Shown here: positions 47,863 through 58,554 of the stretch, piece by piece | How the letters are laid out: each line of letters begins with the position of its first letter | How positions within the stretch are numbered: the stretch's first letter is position 1 | NCBI RefSeq assembly: GCF_025766255.1 | Contig: NW_026516770.1 | Coordinates: 96,476 to 160,475, forward strand | DNA from: Zychaea mexicana | Lineage: Eukaryota > Mucoromycota > Mucoromycetes > Mucorales > Lichtheimiaceae | Length of the DNA stretch: 64,000 nt | Direction of reading: 5' to 3' | Notes under the pieces: model-generated | The model's database searches: none | Seen by the model: the letters and a program-made list of their open reading frames with translations, nothing else | Told to the model about the DNA's origin: nothing | Position numbers and translations under genes: made by a program

Positions 47863-48300
47863 TTGATTACTCAGGCAACGGTGTTTGTCCCTGCTTTATG
47901 TATTGGTCTCTGTCTCTGTCTCTGTCTTGGTATTACCGTAATGGGTGTTTCAATGCTTCCATTTGCGACGACATCTCTTAACAACAAGTTTGGCGGCTCT
48001 TCGTACATGAATTATTCATCATTTCTCGCCCTGGCTGTACGAGTCTGTCAACACTTGAAAGTTGTGACAACATTGTTTTGGCTTACCATGATATTTCACA
48101 AACACACGTATATTGAGACGTATCGCATTTTCGGTTTCATCTGTCTTGGAATGTACGTCGTCACTTGCATCACAGTATATTCTCGCCACAAGAAATACAA
48201 GGACGTTGAAGAAAAGCAAAATGGTGATGCTGAACTACAGCAAAAGTACATCGGAATTAGAGGTTGTAATCTGATGCTTTTTGAAGCCTTAAATTCTTAA
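47863..48300 (+). pseudogene. Fragment of an MFS transporter gene (paralogue of 50563-52842)
   Basis: An open frame of 145 codons holds blocks matching the intact MFS gene 3 kb downstream. GVSMLPFATTSLNNKFGGSS matches GGLVLPFLMTVLNNKLGASW. YRIFGFICLGMYVVTCITVY with SRHKKYKDVEEKQ matches YRIMGFLCLVLNTITCMLVK with PRHKKYKASKEEVKQ. Between the blocks the former intron is read through. Everything upstream (first five membrane helices) and downstream (second half) is missing. A further possible remnant, DEYFDRKAL near 48430, resembles QEYFERKVF of the intact gene but out of order. It is a truncated, old duplicate. Confidence 0.75.
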
Positions 48301-50562
48301 AAGCTTTCCAAAATATTTTGTAGTTGATAATAACAATATCAAACCTTGCTCGACATATATAATTCGCAGTGGTGTCACGCCAATATTCAATCCTCTCATT
48401 TTAGCCGTCCTCAAGATCAATGATGAGTACTTTGACCGCAAAGCTCTAACATAGGACTGTCGGTTGTAGATTACAGATATAATGTAAGTACCCAGTAGAT
48501 GATAAACACGCGAGACACTGATTGTCATGTGTTGTTAATGCCGTAACTTCTTGAATCCATCGTGAATAAGCTCGTACATCATCTATGCTATAACTTTTGT
48601 ATTACATTTCTTTCCAAATACATACGGCTATTATTGATCCTTTAACATGGCTCGGACTTTCATCAACACTAGAGAAGCAGTCAAGCTTTAACGATATAAC
48701 ATAAGGGGATTACTGGACGACAACACTTCGTTGTATTGATATGATAAGTCTTATAAGACGGTGGCCTAGCCAAAGCAGAAGAGAAGGTGTAATCATATTG
48801 TTAAGCACATTGAGATAAATGTGTACGTACAGTACGTATTAGGGAATAATCACAGAAGCATAATGGAAGTCAACGTCCCTTTAGACGTATCAAGAAAGAG
48901 TTCTTGCCTTTGAATTCATGTTAGGAATATTTGGAAGTTGCACTGCGTTGGTAAAACTCTGAATGATGATACCAAACATTTTGAAGTGCCATATGCTGTG
49001 TTTGGGCACTGTCCAAATATAGCATATATTTGCAAAAAGAAAAATCATTGGTGCTCTAATGTCATACTCGTTCTCGCGTCGTCTTCACCCCCTATTTATA
49101 CAAAAGGTGTTGTCTCCGTTGAGCAGGTTTATAATGCTAGGTACATCTACCATTATAAAACGAAATCATTTGTAGGTGCGCAACTCCGTAGTTTTATACG
49201 CAAACGCTTATGATACCTTAATGAAAACAGTTAACCAATCCATGGTAATGGCAAGGAAGAGGAACGGAGTGAGAACGGAATCACCGTTACATCCAGCAAC
49301 TCCGTTTTCCTTCGGAAACATTACAGCGAATGAATGATTTGCGTGTTCATTTTAAGGATCAAGATTCCACGATGATTCTATTTTTTGATGTCGTATGTCG
49401 TACAACCGGATCTTCTAGATATAATGACTTGCTTAACCTCCATTATTAACTATCACACTGAGGAATGTCTTTCATATATGAGGCTGAAGCTCAGGCAGTG
49501 TATAGAAGACGTTATACATCAATGACATACCATTACAAGATAGTTTGAGTATATAGTTTAAAATATGAAACCTAAGCTACAAGCGGCGGTAATTATAGTC
49601 CTTGTCAGTAGCAGTAACAGAAGCTTTTTTTTAAGTTAACGAAAGTGATCTTCGTTCGTGATCGGAAAAAGCTTAATTTATTTTTGAGGGCGTGCGCTAT
49701 CTAGCGTGGTTGGAAAATCATGCGTGGTTTGCAAAAAAAACAAAAGTTGCCATTTCAAGGAACTCAACAAAGTCAGCTGAACCATTCAATGTGTCTGCTA
49801 AGTGGTACAACAATGGTCTTTCTTTTCGTTCCGTTCTCCACTTATTATACCAGAAAGGTCCAGCCCTTGTTTTCCTTAACTTAGAACATTATCATGAAAG
49901 CAAGACACAGAGATTATTTCAAGTTTACTTTGGTGGATTATTATGAAATGGCACGATGCCAAACCGAGAACTCAATTGTTGTTTTCTTGAGAGGATGACT
50001 ATAAGAAAGTATACACCGGATGAGTTGTTATTGAGCCACTTGACGATCAAAAAAGAGTGAATATGAAAGCGGAATCGCCGAAAACGGAGACACCATTCAA
50101 AGTTTATCATTGTGCCGAAAAAATGCGAAACAAAAAACAACATGTGGGTAACTCCTTTAGAAATAACATACACATTCATTAACTGTAAATCCTATCATCA
50201 ATAATCCTTTTACTGTACATTCATGCCTTGGCCCCAATTACCAGCTACCTTATATTTATCCGAGCCATTTATGGCACATCCAGAACGCAAAACACAACAA
50301 CCATCTATACTGACAGCACGTTCGCGACTTCTACACACCGAGAAACAGCTTGCTAAATGATATCCAATAAAGGAAGTAAAAATGAGGAACCAATGGCGAT
50401 GGCATTGACGGGGCAATTTTTTTTTCTTGAGCCGTATAAAAGCAAATTCTAAAAGGCTCCATGACGACGCGCATATGATTACCTACTGATAACGTCAATA
50501 ACTATTGCCACCTATTCATACATAGCACCTATACCCCAACCGTCTTAATTTTTATCTATTTT
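48301..50562. other. Gene-poor region upstream of the MFS gene
   Basis: No recognisable gene. Short open frames at 48938-49213 and 49692-49946 lack any family pattern. A TATAAA at 50435-50440 lies 123-128 bp upstream of the MFS start. Confidence 0.5.
50435..50440 (+). promoter_or_regulatory. Possible TATA box of the MFS gene
   Basis: TATAAA 123 bp upstream of ATG 50563; weak evidence. Confidence 0.35.
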
Positions 50563-52842
50563 ATGGCTACAACAACAACAATTGCCGGAACCATTATTGA
50601 GTTTGATCGGAGGTCATCCATTACTGCTGCATCTATAGTTTCGTCGTCACCTACCGAGACAGTATCTGGTAGTTAAAGCAATCAGTTGACACGTTTCTGT
50701 ATGAAAACTATTCGTGAATCGTAATAAATCATATTCTCTAATAAAACAAACAGTTACGACGCCAGTTGACCAAGTTACCAAGCCAAAATGGGACACTAAC
50801 GACGGGTATGATGATGGTCCTGATGGCGGTCTAGGCTGGTTAGTGGTTGCAGGCGCTTTCCTCGGTCAATTCACTTCGTTTGGAACCTCTTCTAGTTGGT
50901 GAGTACCTACACTGTTATTTTCTGCGTTAAAGACCTCAGAAACAATGGGAAATCTTTACTTATTACATTTGCCGATATTATTATCTAGGGGTATTATGCA
51001 AGAATATTTTGAGCGTAAAGTATTTTACGATGTACCCGATGCACAGCTCCAACTTAGTTTTGCAGGCACCATTATGGAACTCATGGTCGACGTGATGGGC
51101 CCTGTCTTTCAAATCATCTCAGCTCGCTACGGGATCCGATCCGTCCTTATTCTTGGGTCGTTCTTGGGTGTTCTCGGGTTAGAAATGGCTGGATTCACCA
51201 CAAAGGTAAAACATTTTTCAAACTGACAGAGCGAAAAAGCACATAATGCGCATATTGTTCGTAGGCTGTTTTGGCTGCTGCTGCATATCCACTCACTATA
51301 TCATATTTATCAGATATGGCACTTGTATCTAACACAAGGTGTGCTTTTTGGATCAGGCGCTTCCTTTCTGTATGTGGTAAGTAATGAGAAATTGAAATGT
51401 AGATTTTGTTTAGGCCCATGAAAATCATTGCTATGTATTCTGGTTTATTGATAACTGTTCCCTACTTTAAACACTACAGGCGGCCATGTCTGTGCCTGCT
51501 CAGTGGTTTAACCGACGAAGAGGATTAAGCCTCGGTGTGGTATCCTCCGGGTCTGGCGTTGGCGGGCTAGTATTACCGTTTTTAATGACTGTTCTCAACA
51601 ACAAACTAGGTGCTTCATGGTAATATCAGTATATCCTTCTTTATGTGCAGCTTAATCACATAATTACTAGTACAGAGTAGCGTTCAATACCATGTAAATT
51701 TAAGATGTTACTAAATGTCGTATGCAATAGGACTTACCGAATAATGGGATTTCTGTGTTTAGTATTGAATACAATCACTTGTATGCTTGTCAAAGAAAAG
51801 TACCCTCGACACAAGAAATACAAGGCTAGTAAAGAAGAAGTAAAGCAAGAGGAGCCAGCGCCATACCAGCCGGCTTTGGGAGAGATATTCAATTTTAGCG
51901 TGCTTAGAGATCTCAACTACCTCCTATGGATGATCGGTTCCATGATTTCCCTCATGGGATTTTTCGTACCTTTCTTCTTCCTTCCTTGTAAGTTACTAGA
52001 TTGTCATTATGTGCTTACGTATCAGATCGTGACTAATCAATCCTATGAAAATTGTTGTGATTTAGCATATGCAAGACATATCGGGCTGTCCAGCGCCGAT
52101 GGTACAGCTCTTGTTGCAGTCATGTCTGCTGGTAACTGCATCGGACGTGTTGGCGTAGGGTAAGTTTTATTTATGTACTATCTCTTTCCCTAGACTACCT
52201 TTAGCATTTTTAGGTAGGTGTATGAGCGATGCATCTGACAAGTGGACATGTGTAGGTATATTGGTGACCACATAGGGCGCTTGAACGCCAACATTCTCTT
52301 TACAATGATAAGCGGAGCCAGCTCGCTGACAATTTGGGTGTATGCATACGATTATGGAACACTTATGGCATTCGCAGCCGTTTTTGGTCTTGTTTGCAGC
52401 TCCTATGTTGCTTTACGTAAGTATAATTCATTGCTACTACAGTGAAATGCATTTATCTTCTTCGCCTTCAATGAAAATATACTAATGAATGATCAACATG
52501 CAGTCTCACCTATCACTGCTACTATCCTCGGAATCGAACGGTTTCCCACAGGTTTATCCATTTTGTTGCTTTCCAATATGGTCAGCGTAAGTAGTGAAAT
52601 CAGATGCTACTCCACTTCACCATCAGCTACTTGGCACAATCGAGTTTTCCCCAGGTTTTAAATATTTATTACTACGTTCCTAGGTATTTGGTCCCAGTAT
52701 TGCTTCTGCCATTGAAAGTCAGGTCCTTGTTGAGCCATACTTGACATACAAGATATTTTGTGGCGTGACATATATCGTTGGAGGCTTCTTTTTGATTATA
52801 CTTAAATTCAGAATGACCCACAGTTTCATTGTCAAAATCTAA
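50563..52842 (+). CDS. MFS transporter, monocarboxylate-porter type
   Basis: About ten exons from ATG 50563 (MATTTTIAGTIIEFDRRSS) to TAA 52840-52842, roughly 430 aa. After a polar N-terminus comes DGYDDGPDGGLGWLVVAGAF, the D-G-G-x-G-W-V pattern before helix 1 that marks the monocarboxylate porter family (MCT/Mch). The following helices include GIMQEYFERKVF, GPVFQIISARYGIRSVLIL, SVPAQWFNRRRGLSLGVVSS and GSGVGGLVLPFLMTVLNNKL (helices 4-5). A cytosolic loop with KEKYPRHKKYKASKEEVKQE separates the halves. The second half has YLLWMIGSMISLMGFFVPFF, YARHIGLSSADGTALVAVMS, GNCIGRVGVGYIGDHIGRLN and SPITATILGIERFPTGLSIL. Twelve segments are plausible. It is a proton-coupled or facilitative carrier of organic acids or related solutes at the plasma membrane; the substrate is unknown. 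Fungal members often do not carry monocarboxylates. A truncated paralogue lies at 47863-48300. Confidence 0.9.
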
Positions 52843-53112
52843 CTACCACTACTACTGCTAAGAGCAAACATAACACACACATCATCCACTTGTACTTTTT
52901 CCTCACCCTTCATATTATCGTCATGTAGCATATATATATTTGTACAGCATTATATCAAAAATAAACCGTATAAAATATATATTGAGAGTGGAGATTGCTT
53001 AGTATTAGTGTCATAAGACTGCGCGGCCGCTGCGGCGCGCGAAACATAAAGAAATGGCAGCTGGCTTGATTGAATTTCGCCAACACTTTCTTTCCTTTTC
53101 TTCCTACAGCCC
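52843..53112. other. Short intergenic region with a CpG-rich patch
   Basis: 270 bp between the MFS stop and the THO2 start. At 53020-53042 it holds GCGCGGCCGCTGCGGCGCGC, a stretch of almost pure C/G in AT-rich surroundings. A short reading frame at 53054-53152 overlaps the THO2 start in another frame. Confidence 0.6.
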
Positions 53113-53152
53113 ATGGAAATACAAGAAGAGATTGATCACGCACGTTCGTTAG
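53054..53152 (+). other. Upstream ORF overlapping the THO2 start
   Basis: ATG 53054 opens a 32-codon frame (MAAGLIEFRQHF...) that ends with TAG 53150-53152, past the THO2 ATG at 53113 and in another frame. If the leader is not spliced, this would hinder THO2 translation; if the acceptor at 53110 is used, the upstream frame is removed. Confidence 0.4.
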
Positions 53153-56100
53153 CTCCAAGCTACGTTCTTCTCGCAAGCAATCCTTTGCGACGGCTAATCT
53201 CACGGGCTACGAATGAGGCATATATTGGCAAACGCCCTGTGGACAGCTTCCTTCAGCTCATGGGCGCCATTATTAAAGACGAGACCGGCGAATTCAAAGC
53301 ACACAACATTAACGTTCGCATGCTGTTTATTAATTCTCACAAATCCAAGGACGCCAATCTCGAAGGTTTGCTTGAAATGAAGTCGGAAGGCGAGGCAGCA
53401 GAAAAGGTGGCTAAAAAGAAAGCCAACCTTATTGCAATGGTCAAGGGTGCCGTGGTAAGTTCTCATATATATCCAAAAGTGGCTATGTTCATTCAAGTTT
53501 CTGTGAATTCAATACTGATTTTAACGATTAATGTTTTTATTATTGTGTATAATGTAGGATCACTCGATTTTCACCATTGCCGACTGTAAAATAAACTTTT
53601 CAAGTCAACTTTTGGAAGACACCGGCTTGATTCCAAGTAAAAGCATGTTTGATCGCCGTCTTGTACGATTAAACACGTCAATGCTGTAAGTTCCTTGTTT
53701 TTATTATTACCGTCGCAACTGCGGTTCTCAGGCGCTGGCGTACTGACGATTTACCCAAATAGCTACAAACAAAACAAATTTAATTTGTTTCGAGAAGACA
53801 ATGTCGGCTACACGGCGCTGGTCAACGACCTCATTGTTGGCAGCATCGACCTCCCGTATGACGAATACGGCCAAGCACCGCCTACACCACTTGATCGTAT
53901 ACCCAGTTTTCTAAAAACTGTTTCATCCCATATCGGTACGGCCACCTTTCTCTCTACAACTTTTCTCCTATCAAGATGATGCTTCCACTCTTGTTGCTTT
54001 TTGACCGACACAACGTTATGCTAATACCGAGACGCGTCGTCGTGTTCCTCCTCTTCTTCCAGGCATCTTCCACCTCGATCCGAATCGTGTGCTGGATGTC
54101 TTATTGGACTTCTTTATCAAGGAACTTCTCCGTAACTTTATATTCTGGATCGCGCTTTTCAAAGAGTCAAAATGGGTCGACGAATCGAACAGCAACCGCG
54201 GTAGTCCCATCATGGCGCATCTCTTAGGTTACAAGTTTGAGTACTATCAGAAGTACGAAATGACAAACTCTCCTCCGGAGCTCTACTATGGATGCGCCCT
54301 ATTGATTAAGTGTGGCCTTGTCCAGCTCCATGATTTGCTGCCATATCTGCATCCCTTCGTTGATGATATGGAGGCCGCTAAAAAGAAATATATGGACCAC
54401 ATGAACAAGGAGATCACCACGAACACGGGAGGTTTGCTTGCTCAATTTGGCGCCCTTGGCGAGGATGGTACAACTGAACGAACCGCGCGACCTAAGGCCA
54501 AAGAAGAAGATATTAACGGCGGTGATAGCAAAACAAAATACTCTAACAACGACGTTGTGGAGCTTACGAAGGCGCTGCTCGCAATCGGCGACATTCACCA
54601 CGCAATGTTGATCTTTGAGAAATACGATAAGCTCATCGATATGCACCCTGAAATTGCCTATTACGTCTACCGCTTATGCGATGTGATCCTGCAGCCTGCT
54701 TTTGAGAACTACGTCCCCGAAGAAGTCCGAGATCGCTATACCCTTCTCGAGCAACGTGCCGAGGACTCAAGGCTTGTGAGCGAATTTGGTGGCCGCGACA
54801 AAATACCAAAAATGGAACGCGTCTTGGTGACGGACTATATGAAGGATGGCACCCATGATACTTGCAAGAAGCAGCGCTTCTGCTTTTTTTATCAAAATTG
54901 GAAACAAGATCTACCGCGCTGCGAATCGATCGAAGATATTTTGAACGTGTTCGCGCCTGTCATGCGCCTGGCCGGTTACAAGATGTACCTTGCTCCCAGG
55001 CTCATGCAAAAGCTTCAAGTCGTCATTCGAAGCTTATTGGACCGCCAAGCAGAGTTACCAGACAGTAACAAATACTGCCTTGCTGTGATCCGCGAGTTTC
55101 TGTTGCCAGCCGCTTCATTCAGTGGAAGTAACCCAGGTATCAAGGCAATGGTCTGGGAACTCTTGGTGTTGCTGTCGTATCAAGAAAGGTATCGTATTTT
55201 CTCGGTTATTTTAATGCTGACTTGACGAGTGCAAAGAAACCAACTGAAATACGTTTATCAAGATGCCAACTGTACGGTGAATGGGGCAACGAATTTTACA
55301 AACGATCGATCGAATGCAAGTTACTGAAGGCACGCACAGAACGGGCTGTGAAAAGTGTTATGCAGTAAGTTTATATGCTATCTTAGCCGCAGCTATAACA
55401 TGAGAAAGGATAAGGGAATACTCATTTTAATTTTCTCATGACAACAGGCGTGTGTCCAAGAACGATGTTCGGCAGTGTGGTCGCGATCTAGGCAAACTCA
55501 CCAACTCCAATCCGATGATCGTTTTCAATGTCATGCTTGACCAAATCCAGTCCTTTGACAATATGGCCCCTTACATGGCTGATGCTTGCCGATACATGGG
55601 TGATCTTGCTTACGATGTCTTGGGCTATTTGATGACGGAGAAATGGACGGGCTCTCAAGGAGCAGGCCGCATGAAGAAGTCCAAGATGAAGGAAGATGGC
55701 ATGACAACTACGTGGCTGCGCGGTAAGCTGATACTTTTCCTACGCGCTTAATACAGAACATTTGTCCTTTTGAACGACGTTTACTAATGTACTTCTCTAT
55801 AGCACTCTCCGTTTTCACCGGTATGCTGTACAAGAAACAAGGCATCGACCCAACTCCTTTGCTTCGTTACATGAAATTCCGTTTGCGCCAGGAAGACGCC
55901 ATGGAAGATCTCGTACTCTTTAACGAGTTTGTAACCAAGGTGTGTGGTATCGAAATCATCGGCAGTACAATGACGGACGACCAGATCAATGCGGCATCCT
56001 GTAGTGAAGTTGTCAAAGCGGAAGCATTTCAAGCAGTATCTCCTGACAATCGACGCGCTGGCAAACGTGTTCTCCAGCGCCTTAATCGAACGCTTCAACA

Positions 56101-58554
56101 AAACAACATGGCATTGGAATTCATCGTCTTGCTCCACCGGTTAAAGGAGTCTTGCTTGCAACAGACAGAGCTTTCGACAATCGCTTTAGGGGCCAAGACC
56201 GACCTTATCCATCAAACAATCAACCAGTTTTTCGAACTTTTTGCGACCGTTTTCGATGCTGATGAGTACTCGAATTTGATGCCTGATGCAAACACACTTG
56301 CAGCTGCTTATAACTTGCCTGAATACCTGATCATGCAACTGGTCCGACCAAAGACAAGACACCTACTTCAAACTACTGATTTCGACGACAATTCCGACGA
56401 GCCCCATCCCGCTTTCCGATCATTGATTGAGCAGATACCGCAGATTGTCTCTGGCAGCAACATTCTCAACACGATCACCGCAGAATTCTACGCAGTGTTT
56501 TGGCAACTGAACTTGTATGACATTGTTGTACCAGAAGCGAACTACGAGGTCTTAATTAGAAAACAACGAGATATAATCGCTGCTTGCCGTGATCCTCGCT
56601 CCTCACTGTGCATGAGCAATCGAGATGCCGTGGTCAATAAAATCGAAAAGCAAGCACAAAATACTTTGGCTAACCTGCTGGAAGATTTACCGCGACACAA
56701 GGCCCACGTCGAAAAGGTGATGCGTATGCTTCAAGCGTCACAAGCACGCTGGTTCCCAACGACCGTTGATCGCCTGCCCTTGATATCTAGTATCATCCAG
56801 CACTGTCTGTTGCCCCGAAGTATTGCCTCAGAAGTCGACGCCGTTTTCTGTGCCGAGTTCGTTTTGCTCATGCACCGTTTGGGCGTCCGCAATTTCTCCA
56901 GCTTGACGATGCTCGACAAGGTGTTATCTGAAAACCTACCCACAGCTCTCATGTCATTCACCGAATACGAAACGACTATCCATGCTCGATTCATCTACCG
57001 TATATTTGCCAAAATGTCAGAGTGGCATCAAGATGAACAGGTATATCTTGCAGGAGCGCATGGGGACAGTCTTATTGGCTTCCAAAAGAAGTGGAACGTA
57101 CAATCAACAGCTCAGGGCGAAGTGGCTAGCGAGGATTTGCTAAGTTTCCTTGAATTCAAGCGTGTTACACACAAGTGGCATTTGAAAACCAGTCTTGCCA
57201 TAGAACAAGCCCTTCTTTCCGGTGAACCGCACCAGATCCGAAACGCTTTCCTGATCCTGAAGCAATTTATTCCACACTTCCCGATCATACGTGAGCACGG
57301 CCAAGTGATTGTCAAGGCGACTGACGAGCTTGCAAATCGAGACAGAATGGATCATCTGAAGGTCCTCGCTAGAAGGTACAGTATATATACATATCTTGCT
57401 ACCAATGCTGTGTCACTTTTATGAGTAACACTAGTGTATACTGTATATGTAGTTATCTGGGCTTAGTGGAGAAGAGCAAATCTTGTTGGAAGACAAAGAA
57501 CAAGTTCCTTGGTATCGAAGAACCTGAACCTGAACCTACACAACGTAGCGTACGTACCGAACGAACAGAACGAACAGAACGAACAGAACGAACAGAACGA
57601 GGCGAACGAGGCGAACGAGGCGAACGCACAGAGCGCACGGAGCGTAACGACCGTAACGACCGAGGCCTAAATAGTGGTGCTAACACTCCTGCCAAGTCAG
57701 CAAGCCCACGGCGCGATGATAAGCACGAGTTGTCATCAACACCTAACGAACGCAAGCGTTCCCGCGAAGAACTAGCATCACCTTCACACCATAGCAATAA
57801 CAACAACGCCTCCTCCAAGCGTGTTCGACACGAAGACGAGGAACGTCCTAAGCGCGATTCCAGTGATAGCCGTCATCGCAGTAGGTCCAAAGAAAAAGCG
57901 TTATTGTCATCGGCCACTCGCGAATCAAATCAACGGGAAGCAGGAAGAGAGTCTGCAGAACGAGGAGGAGGTCTACCATCGTCTACGAGGGAATATGCAC
58001 GAGACATACCAAGAGATACAGGAGGACGCTCTTCAGCTCGAGAATCACCGCGCGAGTCAGGACGTGTACGGGATCCAGCTCGTGAAGCCATCCGTGAGGC
58101 TGCTCGAGACACTTCTTCACGCTTAACAACAACAGCAGCAACAGCAACAACAGCAACAACGAAAGAGTCACCATCAACCCGAGAAGTACGGACATCAGCA
58201 ACTGGAGGAACCAGCAATGGTAGCCAAACACGAAAGCGTGAACGCACTGATGAAGATCGCGAACGAGACCGTACTGATAAGCGTCATAGGTAAAGAATAA
58301 AAGAAATGGCACAGTTGTGTGAACTTTTTTACGTGGTGATATTCATCATCTATCAATTTTCTTTTAGGGAGGACAGAGGCTCACGAGAAGGCAGACGAGA
58401 CGAGCGACACAATCGTGAACGTGATCGAGGAGAACGTGCAGAAAGAACAGAAAGAGCTGAACGAAGCGAACGAGACAGAGGCGAACGAGATCACCGTGAG
58501 CGTGAAAGGGATCGTGATCGAAACAGAGAGAGACGACATCACCGTCGACGATAA
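53113..58554 (+). CDS. THO2: THO complex subunit 2 (mRNA export/transcription elongation)
   Basis: About nine exons, roughly 1,550-1,600 aa, as in THOC2. ATG 53113 (MEIQEEIDHARSLAPSYVLL). N-terminal part with YKQNKFNLFREDNVGYTALV and GIFHLDPNRVLDVLLDFFIK, then a long helical scaffold. The most diagnostic stretch is RCQLYGEWGNEFYKRSIECK, then ERAVKSVMQRVSKNDVRQCG, RDLGKLTNSNPMIVFNVMLD and QIQSFDNMAPYMADACRYMG (55.2-55.7 kb), followed by the THOC2 C-terminal domain to about 57.4 kb. The tail (57.45-58.55 kb) is Arg/Glu/Ser-rich, with RTERTERTER, RGERGERGER and RERERDRDRNRERRHHRRR, an RNA-binding type tail as in other THO2 proteins. THO2 is the largest subunit and scaffold of the nuclear THO complex, which couples transcription to mRNP assembly and export. 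A strong 3' splice-like site (TTCTTCCTACAG) directly precedes the start codon, so a non-coding 5' exon is possible. Confidence 0.94.
57556..57665 (+). repeat. 9-bp coding tandem array in THO2 tail
   Basis: Tandem ACAGAACGA units (Thr-Glu-Arg) pass into GGCGAACGA units (Gly-Glu-Arg), then diverge. The array is in phase with the reading frame, so copy changes would only lengthen or shorten the basic-acidic tail. Confidence 0.85.

Noticed and set aside
57930..58312. Minus-strand frames rich in Leu or Ser/Arg opposite the THO2 tail
   Set aside because: Repeat-driven antisense frames, no start context or conservation.
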